Shown here one piece after another: positions 27,974-36,778 of a stretch of DNA of 64,000 nt (the first letter of the stretch is position 1; the number at the start of each line of letters is the position of its first letter). The notes beneath the pieces are model-generated. The model was not told the DNA's origin. It worked only from the letters and a program-made list of their open reading frames with translations, and did no database searches. A program made the position numbers and the translations under genes. This DNA comes from Hyphomicrobiales bacterium. GTDB taxonomy: Bacteria; Pseudomonadota; Alphaproteobacteria; Rhizobiales; Rhizobiaceae. The stretch spans positions 1 to 64,000 of the forward strand of contig UBKJ01000020.1 of assembly GCA_900465915.1 (NCBI GenBank), read 5' to 3'.

Positions 27974-28810
27974 ATGGACCAGACCCCCAATCTGCAACTG
28001 CCCTATATCCTGCCCAGCCAGGCGCAGAAGCACGTCACCCATAACGAGGCGCTGCGGCTGCTCGACGCCGTCGTGCATCTGAGCGTCGCGTCGCGGACGC
28101 TGACCGAGCCGCCCGCGACGCCCGCCGAGGGAAGCCGCTATATCGCCGCCGCCCCCGCCGCCGGCGGCTGGGCGGGCAAGGACGGCATGGTCGCCTGCTA
28201 TGTCGACGGCGGCTGGCTGTTCGCGGCGCCCCTCAAGGGCTGGCTCGCCTATGTCGAGGCGGAGGCCGCATTGCGCGTGTTCGACGGCGCCGCCTGGGTC
28301 TCCGCCACCGCGCTGCCCGACACGCTGACGCCATCCCTGCTGGGCGTGGGCGCGACGCCCGACGCAACCAACCGGCTGGCGGTGGCCGCGGCGGCGAGCC
28401 TGTTCAACAACGCCGGCGCCGGGCACCAGATCAAGGTCAACAAGCAGGCGGCGACCGACACGGCGAGCCTCCTGTTCCAGACCAACTGGACCGGCTTCGC
28501 CGAGATGGGCCTCAACGGCGGCAACAATTTCAGCGTCAAGGTCGCCGACGACGGCGGCGCGTGGCGCGAGGCGCTGCGCGTCGAGCGCGCCACCGGCAAT
28601 GTCGCGGTCGGTTCGGTCACGCCGCAGGCGCGGCTGCAGGTGGACGGCGCCATCCGCCCGGCGACCTACGCCAAGGCGGCGCTGCCCTCGGCCAGCGGCA
28701 ACGGCGCCGGCGCGCTGGTCTTCGTCAGCAACAGCGCCAACGGGGCCGAGATGGCCTTTTCCGACGGCACCGCCTGGCGCAGCATCCGCACCGGCGCGGT
28801 CATCGCCTGA
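27974..28810 (+). CDS. DUF2793 domain protein
   Basis: A 278-residue protein. The N-terminal half is the DUF2793 domain (LPYILPSQAQKHVTHNEALR), which is characteristic of alphaproteobacterial phage-tail or gene-transfer-agent-associated proteins. The C-terminal half has FAEMGLNGGNNFSVKV and a beta-rich tail resembling phage tail-fibre modules. GAGGAG precedes ATG 27974. No other phage gene is nearby, so it is an orphan, either a domesticated phage protein or a surface protein. Confidence 0.8.
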   Translation: MDQTPNLQLPYILPSQAQKHVTHNEALRLLDAVVHLSVASRTLTEPPATPAEGSRYIAAAPAAGGWAGKDGMVACYVDGGWLFAAPLKGWLAYVEAEAALRVFDGAAWVSATALPDTLTPSLLGVGATPDATNRLAVAAAASLFNNAGAGHQIKVNKQAATDTASLLFQTNWTGFAEMGLNGGNNFSVKVADDGGAWREALRVERATGNVAVGSVTPQARLQVDGAIRPATYAKAALPSASGNGAGALVFVSNSANGAEMAFSDGTAWRSIRTGAVIA

Positions 28811-28998
28811 ATTGGGGCCTGAATCGAGGCTTGAATAAAGACGGGCGGTCTGGCCCGACCTCCCTACAAGACGCGATGGGCCCGTGCTAAGGATGGCCAC
28901 ATTTCTATAGTTATTGATTGCCTTGTTGGACTTGATCGCGCGCTTCGTTTCGGGGCGCCTCCTATTTTGTTTATATTTGAAGCGGGATCGCTGCGCCC

Positions 28999-30933
28999 AT
29001 GCGTTCGACTTTTTCCTGCCGGCGTTTGACCTTTCTGCCGCGCGCCGCCAAGCAGATCGTCCTGATGGCCAATGACTGCGTCCTGCTGGCGCTGGGCGCC
29101 TATCTGGCCTTCGTCACGCGCTTCGGCTTTCCCTTCGAGCCGACGGGCGCGCAACTGTTCCTGATCGCCGTCGCTCCGGCGCTGGCCATCCCGGTCTTCA
29201 TCCGCTTCGGGCTCTACCGCGCCATCATCCGCTATCTGGCCGAGCGCGCCATCTGGCCGATCTTCCAGGCCACGGCGATCGCGTCGCTGTTCTGGGTGGC
29301 GCTGGTCTTCCTGATGGACCTCTACGGGGCCGGCGGCCTGCCGCGCTCGGTCCCCGTTATCTACTGGCTGCTCAGCACGGCGCTGATCACCGCCAGCCGT
29401 TTCGGGGCCAAATGGCTGCTGCACCGCGCCGAGACCGGCCGCCGCTATTCGAGCTCGGCCTTGATCATCGGCGTCGGCGAGCCGGCGCGGCAACTGGCGG
29501 CGGCTTTGCGCAGCCACAGCGACACGCTGGTGGTCGGCCTCGTCGACCCCGGCGGCCAGCTCGTCGGCATGGACGTCACCGGCCTGCGCGTCTACGGCGT
29601 CGAGCAGATCCCGGCCCTGATCGACAATTACGGCGTGCGGCAGGTGGTGGTGTCCGAGCCGGGGCTGGACCCGCGCCAGCGGCGGCAACTGGCGCGGCTT
29701 CTTGGCCGGCTGCCGGTCAGCACCCGCATGCTGCCGCCCATCGCCGACCTGACGGCGGGCAAATATCTGGTCAGCGCGCTGCGCAACGTCGAGATCGACG
29801 ACCTTCTCGGCCGCTCGCCGGTGCCGCCCGACATGGGCCTGCTGCGCGCCGCGGTGGAGGGCCGCCGCATCATGGTGACGGGGGCGGGCGGCTCCATCGG
29901 CGCGGAGCTGTGCCGCACCATCGCCGGCTGCGACCCGCAATGCATCGTCCTGTTCGAGATCGGCGAATTCGCGCTCTACGAGATCGACCGCCGCCTGCGG
30001 CAGATCGCGTCCTGCCCGGTCATCCCCGTGCTGGGCTCGGTCTGCGACCGCGCGGCGGTGGAGCAGGCGATGCGCGACAACACCGTCGACACGGTCTATC
30101 ACTGCGCGGCCTACAAGCACGTGCCGCTTTTGGAGCGCAACACGCTGGTGGCGGTGGAGAACAACGTCTTCGGCGCCGAGACGGTGGCGCAGGCGGCGCT
30201 GGCGGCGAGCGTCGGGCGGCTGGTGCTGATCTCGTCGGACAAGGCGGTGCGCCCCGCCAACGTCATGGGCGCCACCAAGCGCTGGGCCGAGCTGATCGTG
30301 CATCATTACGGCGCGCTGGCCGCCGAGGCGGGCGGAAACACCGCCTTCTACCTGGTGCGTTTCGGCAATGTGCTCGGCTCCAACGGCTCGGTGGTGCCGC
30401 TGTTCCGCGAGCAGATCGCCAATGGCGGCCCGGTCACGCTGACGCATGAGGAGATGACGCGCTATTTCATGTCGATCCGCGAGGCGGCCGAGCTGATCGT
30501 GCAGTCCGGCGCCATCGCCCAGCCCGGCGACACCGTGCTTCTGGAGATGGGCGAGCCGGTGCGCATCCGCGACCTGGCGGAGAACATGATCCTGCTCGCC
30601 GGCCTCACGCTGCGCAACGACGAAAACCCCAGGGGGGACGTCGCCATCGAGGTGACGGGCGTGCGCGAAGGCGAGAAAATATCCGAGGAGCTGTTCTACG
30701 ACCCCTCGCAGGCGCAGCCGACGCAACATCCGAAAATCATGCGCGCCCCGCACAAGAGCCGCGCCCCCGTCGATGTGCCCGCCGGCCTCCATGCCTTGCG
30801 CGCCGCCCTGCGCACGGGCGACGCCGAGGCCGTGCGCCGCGTCCTGTTCGGCGTCATCGCCGCGCCCTGCGAAACGCCAGGCACAGAACCGCAGCCGCAA
30901 CCGCGCCTGCAACCAGCGCCGCGCCCTGCATGA
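28999..30933 (+). CDS. Membrane-bound nucleotide-sugar 4,6-dehydratase (WbpM/CapD-like)
   Basis: A 644-residue protein. Four hydrophobic helices occupy about residues 20-140, a degenerate Rossmann domain follows, and then an NAD-binding SDR domain with VTGAGGSIGAEL (about 292-303). The active-site region ISSDKAVRPANVMGATKR (about 412) has the Ser-Asp-Lys arrangement of the UDP-GlcNAc 4,6-dehydratase (WbpM/FlmA/PglF) group. It makes a 4-keto-6-deoxy sugar for surface glycans. It is convergent with the WecA-like gene, and their 3' ends overlap by 80 bases. Confidence 0.93.
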   Translation: MRSTFSCRRLTFLPRAAKQIVLMANDCVLLALGAYLAFVTRFGFPFEPTGAQLFLIAVAPALAIPVFIRFGLYRAIIRYLAERAIWPIFQATAIASLFWVALVFLMDLYGAGGLPRSVPVIYWLLSTALITASRFGAKWLLHRAETGRRYSSSALIIGVGEPARQLAAALRSHSDTLVVGLVDPGGQLVGMDVTGLRVYGVEQIPALIDNYGVRQVVVSEPGLDPRQRRQLARLLGRLPVSTRMLPPIADLTAGKYLVSALRNVEIDDLLGRSPVPPDMGLLRAAVEGRRIMVTGAGGSIGAELCRTIAGCDPQCIVLFEIGEFALYEIDRRLRQIASCPVIPVLGSVCDRAAVEQAMRDNTVDTVYHCAAYKHVPLLERNTLVAVENNVFGAETVAQAALAASVGRLVLISSDKAVRPANVMGATKRWAELIVHHYGALAAEAGGNTAFYLVRFGNVLGSNGSVVPLFREQIANGGPVTLTHEEMTRYFMSIREAAELIVQSGAIAQPGDTVLLEMGEPVRIRDLAENMILLAGLTLRNDENPRGDVAIEVTGVREGEKISEELFYDPSQAQPTQHPKIMRAPHKSRAPVDVPAGLHALRAALRTGDAEAVRRVLFGVIAAPCETPGTEPQPQPRLQPAPRPA

Positions 30934-31861
30934 CCGGCCCGCGCAGCGCGATCGCCGCGCCCGTGCAGAGAACGAGAAAGACGTTCGTCACGGCCACGCA
31001 GCCGACGACGCCGAGCACGCTCCAGCCGGCGCGCCGGGCGACCTGATAGGCGTGGCGGGAATGGGCGCGCAGGATGTTCTCGCCGTCCTTGAGCCGCAGC
31101 AGAAGCGTGCTTACCGCGTCTACGCCATAATAGAGCGGCGGGATCAGCGCCGCGGCCGGATGGGTCTCCCGCGCCAGCGTCAGAAGCGCCACGCCGGCGA
31201 TCAGCCCCAGCGGCAGGCTGCCGGAATCACCGAGGAAAATCCGCGCCGGCGGCCGGTTGAACGGCGCGAAGCCGAAAATTGCGCCCGCCGCCATCGCCGC
31301 CAGCCCGCCGCTGGCCAAGCCCGCGAAGCCCGACCCCGCCAGCAGCGCCACGCCTAGAAGCGGAACGCCCAACCCCGCGACGGTCATCCAGTCCAGCCCG
31401 TCCATGAAATTGACGATGTTGATGGCCGCGACCAGCGCCACCACCATTCCCGCCGCCTCCAGCCAATGCGGCGCCAAGCCCGGCCACAGCCTGAACTCCG
31501 GCCCCAGCCCATAGATGGCGAGACCCGCCGCGCAGAATTGCGCGCCGAGCCGCAGGAACTCCGACAATTCGCGCCGGTCGTCCAGCGCGCCGACGATCCA
31601 GAGCAGCGCCGCCCCGCCGGCAAGACTGGCCGCAAGCCGCCCCGAAATCCCGAACGCGCCATGGCAAACCAGAAGAACAGCCACAACCGCCGGGACCAGC
31701 GCCAGCCCGCCGATCTGCCGCGCCGGCGCGCTATGGTTGGACCGGGCGTTGACCTTGGCGGCGAGAAACCCCGCCGGCGCGATCCGCGCCAGCGCGAACA
31801 GCCCGCCCGCACAGAGAAGGGTGCTTGCGAGAAAGACGATCGGCAACATGACCGCATGCAT
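30854..31861 (-). CDS. WecA/MraY-family undecaprenyl-phosphate sugar-1-phosphate transferase
   Basis: A polytopic protein of about 335 residues with ten or so hydrophobic helices. Family motifs are NIVNFMDGLDW (Asp-rich cytoplasmic loop), NRPPARIFLGDSGSLPLG and the C-terminal RAHSRHAYQVARR. It probably transfers a HexNAc-1-phosphate to undecaprenyl phosphate, starting lipid-linked glycan synthesis. The start is uncertain: ATG 31861, ATG 31849 and TTG 31885 are in frame and none has a good ribosome binding site. The 3' end overlaps the dehydratase gene on the other strand. Confidence 0.9.
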   Translation of the reverse strand: MHAVMLPIVFLASTLLCAGGLFALARIAPAGFLAAKVNARSNHSAPARQIGGLALVPAVVAVLLVCHGAFGISGRLAASLAGGAALLWIVGALDDRRELSEFLRLGAQFCAAGLAIYGLGPEFRLWPGLAPHWLEAAGMVVALVAAINIVNFMDGLDWMTVAGLGVPLLGVALLAGSGFAGLASGGLAAMAAGAIFGFAPFNRPPARIFLGDSGSLPLGLIAGVALLTLARETHPAAALIPPLYYGVDAVSTLLLRLKDGENILRAHSRHAYQVARRAGWSVLGVVGCVAVTNVFLVLCTGAAIALRGPVMQGAALVAGAVAAAVLCLAFRRARR

Positions 31862-31961
31862 AGCAGCTTTGCCGAAAGAGGCCAAATCCGACGCGAAACC
31901 ATGTTCTTACTCGCCATTATCCCCAGTCCCGCGGCGGCGCCTGGTTTTCGCCGATAGGCGA

Positions 31962-31990
31962 TTGCGCTTGCGTTCGTGAGCGGTTATAAG
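31962..31990 (+). promoter_or_regulatory. Promoter of tRNA-Gln
   Basis: TTGCGC (31962-31967), a 17-base spacer and TATAAG (31985-31990) lie 33 bases before the tRNA 5' end. This is a credible sigma-70-type promoter. Confidence 0.55.
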
Positions 31991-32022
31991 GCGGCCCAGC
32001 CCGCCGTTCCGGGTTGATTTGT

Positions 32023-32097
32023 TGGGGCGTAGCCAAGCGGTAAGGCAGCGGTTTTTGGTACCGCCATTCCCTGGTTCGAATCCAGGCGCCCCAGCCA
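32023..32097 (+). tRNA. tRNA-Gln (TTG anticodon)
   Basis: A 75-base cloverleaf including an encoded CCA. The acceptor TGGGGCG pairs with CGCCCCA; the anticodon stem GCGGT/ACCGC encloses the loop TTTTGGT with anticodon TTG; the T-arm has GGTTCGAATCC. It reads CAA glutamine codons. It stands alone at the left edge of the polysaccharide region. Confidence 0.95.
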
Positions 32098-32698
32098 CAC
32101 GCGCCAAATCCCGCGTCTTCGACTTCTCCGTGAAATTTGACTATTCGCCATGTGCGGCGCCAAATGTTTCATTATGAAACATCCAATCCCGACAATACGC
32201 GCAGTTGCACTGCGAGCATAATTCTATGAATTTTCTATGAAGCATTTTCATGGGTTCAAGAATGCATGAGTAGTTGACAATATACTTAAATATGGATACG
32301 AGGGCGGCGTCAGCTTAGAATTTCAATGTCGATATCGCAGGTTTCATCGGGCCGTCAAAAATGATGTTTTGCGACGGAAGCCTGCAAGCCGAAGTCGCTG
32401 TGGAGGATTTCCAAAGAGGGACGTATTTTTCGCCTGAATTTATAGCCCATTATATCAATCTAATAGGCTGTTCTCCTGTTTCTATACGCTTGTTCAAAGG
32501 TCTGCCCTTCATCGTGCTGCACTTAGGCCAGCAAAGGGTGTTTGCGACTTGTTGAAAAGTAGTCGCCATGTCGCAAACGTCGGTATGCGGACGGGTTCTC
32601 GGAATGGCGAAAAAGGCGTCCCGTTTTTGTGGGTGATTTTTCCTTCGTCGGCGCGGGGCGGACGGCGTCGAGGGATTCAACGAAGGACATTTTGCTGA
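32098..32698. other. 601-base AT-rich gap and leader before the priming transferase gene
   Basis: GC is well below the surrounding genes. It contains a TTGACA box at 32274-32279 in the context GTAGTTGACA, which recurs upstream of the second polysaccharide operon at 43635, and a 9-bp perfect inverted repeat (32540-32548 with 32570-32578). A 64-codon frame at 32361-32555 has no recognisable domain or clear ribosome binding site, and I do not call it. A long untranslated leader is possible. Confidence 0.5.
32540..32578. promoter_or_regulatory. Inverted repeat in the leader of the priming transferase gene
   Basis: GTTTGCGAC at 32540-32548 is perfectly complementary to GTCGCAAAC at 32570-32578. 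A small inner hairpin (ACTT/AAGT) lies in the 21-base loop. It lacks a T tract, so it is not a terminator; an operator or RNA structure is possible. Confidence 0.45.
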
Positions 32699-33966
32699 AT
32701 GAACTGGTCTTATTCAGTGCGGCATTTCATGCCGCTGGGACAGTATCAGGTGTTGGGCGGATTGCTGGCCGCCATCGGACTGCCCGTCCTGCTGCGCACC
32801 CTGTTCAATCCGGAGGCCGTGCTGACGGTCAATTATCAGGTGACGGTCGCCGCCGCGGTCGTGGCGCATCTTAGCGGTTATTCCATTTACAAGCGGCTGG
32901 ACCGCTTTCCCGGAACCACCGGCTTCAGCACCATCCTGCCCGCTTTCGCGATCAGCTATGGCCTGGTCTTCCTTGTCATCTTCTTCATGCGCCTTGAATA
33001 TAGCCGCCTGCAAGCGGCCAGTTCGTTCCTGATCTCGTCCCTGTGGTATTTCGGTTTCTTCGTCTTCGTGAACCGGACGGCGCCCTACCGGCTGGCGCTG
33101 ATTTCCGGCGGCGAGGCGGACGAACTCGTCAAGATCGACGACGTCGTCTGGACCCAGGTAAAATCGCCGGACAAGCTGCCGAACAAGGTCCACGGCGTGG
33201 TGGCCGATTTGCGCGCGGATTTTCCGCCCGCCTGGGAGCGTTTCATCACCGATTGCGTCCTGTCGGGAAAGCCGGTCTACCACGTCAAGCAGGTCGTGGA
33301 ATCCCTCACCGGACGCGTCGCCATCGAGCATCTGTCCGAGAACACGCTCGGATCGCTGACGCCCAGCCAAATCTACCTTGTCGTCAAGCGCATCGTCGAT
33401 TTCGTCATGGCTCTGGTGGTGCTGGTGCTGGCGTCGCCGCTTCTTCTCGCGCTCGCTGTCGCGATCCGGCTCGAGTCGCCCGGTCCGGCGCTGTTCCGCC
33501 AGAAGCGCATCGGCTATCGCGGCGAGCCTTTCATGGTCTTCAAGTTCCGCACCATGCGCACGGAGACCGACGCCGCGGTCAGCGCGCGCGAAAAGGCGAT
33601 CACCCGTGACGGCGACGCCCGCATCACCCGGCTCGGCCGCGTGCTGCGCAAGACGCGGCTCGACGAACTGCCGCAGGCGATCAACGTCCTGCGCGGCGAG
33701 ATGAGCTGGACGGCCCGCGGCCGGAAGCCGACGTGCTGTCGCGCTGGTACGAAGCGGAGCTGCCCTTCTACCGCTATCGCCACATCGTCCTGCCGGGCAT
33801 CACCGGCTGGGCGCAGGTGACGCAGGGTCATGTCGCCTCGGTCGACGAGGTGAACGAGAAGCTCTATTACGATTTCTATTACATAAAGAACTTCTCGCTC
33901 TGGCTCGACATCATTATCGTTCTCAGGACGATACGCATTATGCTGACCGGTTTCGGCGCGCGTTGA
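32699..33966 (+). pseudogene. Frameshifted undecaprenyl-phosphate sugar phosphotransferase (WbaP/ExoY-like)
   Basis: Two overlapping frames together encode one polyprenyl glycosylphosphotransferase of about 420 residues. The N-terminal part has about four membrane helices, then the bacterial sugar transferase domain begins with VVKRIVDFVMALVVL and includes GPALFRQKRIGYRG, FKFRTMRTETDA and TRLGRVLRKTRLDELPQ. Near 33710 the sequence TGGACGGCCCGCGGCCG departs from the invariant W-I-G-P-R-P codons by one missing base. After that the correct C-terminus (YRHIVLPGITGWAQV to the stop) continues in another frame to 33966. If real, the initiating enzyme of this locus is inactive; a sequencing error is the alternative. 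AAGGA precedes ATG 32699. Confidence 0.85.
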
Positions 33967-34005
33967 CCGCGCGCCGTCACAATTATTGTTATAAGGCTTT
34001 GATCT

Positions 34006-35310
34006 ATGAAAATCGCTGTTATCGGTACGGGTTATGTCGGTCTGGTGTCAGGCGTCTGCTTTTCAGACTTCGGCCATGAAGTCATCTGCGTGGACAAGTC
34101 CGAGGAAAAGATCGCGCTGCTGAAGCGCGGCGAAACGCCGATCTACGAGCCCGGCCTCGAAGTGGTGATGGCGAGCAATGTCGCGGCCGGTCGCCTGCGT
34201 TTCCAGACCGATCTGGCCGACGCCGTCGGTTGGGCCGACGCGGTTTTCATCGCGGTCGGCACGCCCACCCGGCGCGGGGACGGCCATGCGGACCTGACCT
34301 ATGTGATGGCGGCGGCGGAAGAGATCGCCCATGCGATCCGCGGCTACACCGTGGTCGTCACCAAGTCCACCGTGCCGGTAGGAACCAATCGCGAAGTGGC
34401 GAAGGTCATCCGCGCCGCCAATCCGGCCGCCGATTTCGACGTGGCCTCCAATCCGGAATTCCTGCGCGAAGGCGCGGCCATCGACGATTTCATGCGACCC
34501 GACCGCGTGGTGATCGGCGCTGAGACCGAGCGCGCGCGCGCAGTGCTCGGCGTCATCTACCGTCCGTTGTTCCTGCGCGAGTTCCCGATTGTCTATACCG
34601 ATCTGGAAAGTGCGGAAATGATCAAATACGCCGCCAACGCCTTCCTCGCCACCAAGATCGGTTTCATCAACGAGATCGCCGCGCTGTGCGAGCGCGTCGG
34701 CGCGGATGTGAAGGCGGTCGCCAAGGGCATGGGGCTCGACGGACGCATCGGCAACAAGTTCCTGCATGCCGGCCCCGGCTATGGCGGCTCCTGCTTCCCC
34801 AAGGACACTTCGGCGCTCGCCCGTATCGGACAGGAGCACGGCGTGCCGATGCGCATTGTCGAAACCGTCATCGCCTCCAACGACCAGGCCAAGCGGCGGA
34901 TGATCGACAAGGTCACCGATCTTTGCGAAGGCGGCGTCAACGGCCGGCGCATCGCCGTCCTCGGCGTGACCTTCAAGCCGAACACCGACGACATGCGCGA
35001 ATCGCCGAGCCTCACCATCGTCCCGGCGTTGATCGGCGCAGGCGCCAGCGTGCGCGTGGTCGATCCGCAGGGCCGCCGCGAAGGGGAACATCTGCTGCCC
35101 GGCGCCGAATGGCTGAACGATCCCTACAGCGCCGCCGAAGACGCGGATCTCCTGATCATTCTCACCGAGTGGAACGAATTCCGCGCCCTCGACCTGCCGC
35201 GCCTCGCCGCCGCCATGGCGACGCCGCGCATGGCCGACCTCCGCAACATCTACAACCGCGCCGACGTCCTCGCCGCCGGTTTCGACGCCTATACAGGAGT
35301 GGGGCGTTGA
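34006..35310 (+). CDS. ugd: UDP-glucose 6-dehydrogenase
   Basis: A 434-residue NAD-dependent enzyme oxidising UDP-glucose to UDP-glucuronate. The N-terminal VIGTGYVGLVSG dinucleotide site, the TKSTVPVGT segment, the catalytic cysteine in GYGGSCFPKDTSAL (Cys near 263) and the C-terminal VTFKPNTDDMRESPS are all present. The product would feed acidic exopolysaccharide and the UDP-GlcA epimerase at 13172. It lies 39 bases after the frameshifted transferase. Confidence 0.97.
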   Translation: MKIAVIGTGYVGLVSGVCFSDFGHEVICVDKSEEKIALLKRGETPIYEPGLEVVMASNVAAGRLRFQTDLADAVGWADAVFIAVGTPTRRGDGHADLTYVMAAAEEIAHAIRGYTVVVTKSTVPVGTNREVAKVIRAANPAADFDVASNPEFLREGAAIDDFMRPDRVVIGAETERARAVLGVIYRPLFLREFPIVYTDLESAEMIKYAANAFLATKIGFINEIAALCERVGADVKAVAKGMGLDGRIGNKFLHAGPGYGGSCFPKDTSALARIGQEHGVPMRIVETVIASNDQAKRRMIDKVTDLCEGGVNGRRIAVLGVTFKPNTDDMRESPSLTIVPALIGAGASVRVVDPQGRREGEHLLPGAEWLNDPYSAAEDADLLIILTEWNEFRALDLPRLAAAMATPRMADLRNIYNRADVLAAGFDAYTGVGR

Positions 35311-35402
35311 TGGCTGATCGGGAATTCGCGCGCAGCTTTGGCGCAATCGGCTTTATTTCCGTCATTTTGACGGATAAGGTGGAAGCTTAGCGGCGGCGAT
35401 CG

Positions 35403-36725
35403 ATGGGCGTTATGCGGAATTCCATGATCAGCCACCGGCTCGGCGCCCTGCGCTCGTCGTCTTTGCTGCGCAGCATTCTCGCGGTCGCAAGCGGAACGGC
35501 TGCCGGACAGGCTATTCTCTTCGCCTTTTCCCCGCTGGTCACTCGTATCTATAGTTCCGAAGCCTTCGGACTACAGGGAATGTTTCTATCGCTGATCAGC
35601 ATGCTCTGGCCGGTGATCGCATTACGCTTTCCTTTCGCCATCGTCGTCGCAAAGGATGACGCCGAGGCGCAGCAAATTTCGCGACTCGCCCTTTGCGTGG
35701 CTTTTGTCCTCTCCACGGTTCTAGAACTCTGTTTTCTTCTTTTCCGCGAACCGATCGCCAGCCTTTTTGGCCTGAAACCGCTTGGAAAATTGATTTACTT
35801 CTTGCCGCTCGCGCTCTTTTGCGTAGCATGGCAGGACGTAATGGACTATCGCACCGCTCGTCTGAAACTCTTCCGCGTCGTGGCGATCGTGACGGTGACG
35901 CAAGCTTTTGTGACCAATTTGGCCAGGGTGCTGGGTGGATTGGTCGCCCCGGTTGCGATGACGCTGACGGTGGTGACGTCGATCGCGCCAGCGGTCCAAG
36001 CTTTTTTGCTGGCGCGGAGCAGCCGTGGTCTGTTTGGTTCGGCGCCGGCTTTTCTGGGATGGAGGGAAGGACGCCAGCTCATCGCGACCTATCGGGATTT
36101 CCCTGTTTTTAGAACGCCGGCTGATATGATCAATTCGGCCGCGCAATCCGTTCCCGTACTTATGCTGGCGTCGCTTTTTTCTCCTTCGACGGCAGGTCTC
36201 TATGTCCTGGCGCGCAGCGTCCTGAACTTGCCGACGAATATTATCGGGAACGCTATCGGCAATGTTCTTTATGCCCGTTTCGCCGATCTGGCGCGTGACA
36301 GGAAACCGCTTGCGCCTCTGGTGACGAAATCTACGCTCGCTTTGTTTTTGCCGGGACCTATCATTATCGGCGCTTGCCAATTGGCGCCCGCCGTTTTTGG
36401 TTTCGTCTTCGGCGATAGCTGGCGCGTTTCCGGGGATTATGCGCAGTGGATGGCGGTTTGGATCACGTTTCTGGTCGCGAATGTAGCGGCTGTGCGCGCA
36501 TTGCCGGTGATAGGCGCGCAGTATCTTCATCTGATCTTCAATTTCATGATCCTGGTCGGCGGCGTTTCCGGGCTCTTGATCGGTCGCAGCTTGTTCGGCA
36601 CCGCTCTTGGCAGCGTGGCGACTTATTGCGTCACCATGGCGGGGCTCTATGCCGCACAGATTGCGACTTATCTCTATTCCATCCGGAAATTCGATCGGAG
36701 CGTTCAACGTCATGACGCGAGCTGA
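35403..36725 (+). CDS. Wzx-like polysaccharide flippase
   Basis: A 440-residue protein with about 12 predicted membrane helices and few charged loops. The N-terminal LLRSILAVASGTAAGQAILFAFSPL and the following TRIYSSEAFGLQG fit the MOP-superfamily RfbX/Wzx exporters that flip undecaprenyl-linked repeat units. GC drops relative to ugd. It is followed by the EpsG-like polymerase. The start at ATG 35403 has GCGGCGATCG upstream, without a strong ribosome binding site; ATG 35424 is an alternative. Confidence 0.85.
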   Translation: MGVMRNSMISHRLGALRSSSLLRSILAVASGTAAGQAILFAFSPLVTRIYSSEAFGLQGMFLSLISMLWPVIALRFPFAIVVAKDDAEAQQISRLALCVAFVLSTVLELCFLLFREPIASLFGLKPLGKLIYFLPLALFCVAWQDVMDYRTARLKLFRVVAIVTVTQAFVTNLARVLGGLVAPVAMTLTVVTSIAPAVQAFLLARSSRGLFGSAPAFLGWREGRQLIATYRDFPVFRTPADMINSAAQSVPVLMLASLFSPSTAGLYVLARSVLNLPTNIIGNAIGNVLYARFADLARDRKPLAPLVTKSTLALFLPGPIIIGACQLAPAVFGFVFGDSWRVSGDYAQWMAVWITFLVANVAAVRALPVIGAQYLHLIFNFMILVGGVSGLLIGRSLFGTALGSVATYCVTMAGLYAAQIATYLYSIRKFDRSVQRHDAS

Positions 36726-36778
36726 TATCCAGAAAAGATCGCTATTGTTCGCCTTGCCTATCTGCCGGGGGTGGTAGT

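Noticed and set aside
32023..32097. tRNA-Gln as an integration site for a genomic island
   Set aside because: I found no repeat of the tRNA 3' end downstream and no integrase gene in the window.
32361..32555. 64-codon open frame in the leader of the priming transferase gene
   Set aside because: No recognisable domain, no good ribosome binding site and composition typical of AT-rich non-coding DNA.
35310..35390. 26-codon frame whose ATG overlaps the ugd stop (TGATG)
   Set aside because: Coupling signal is attractive, but the peptide has no features and I cannot separate it from chance.
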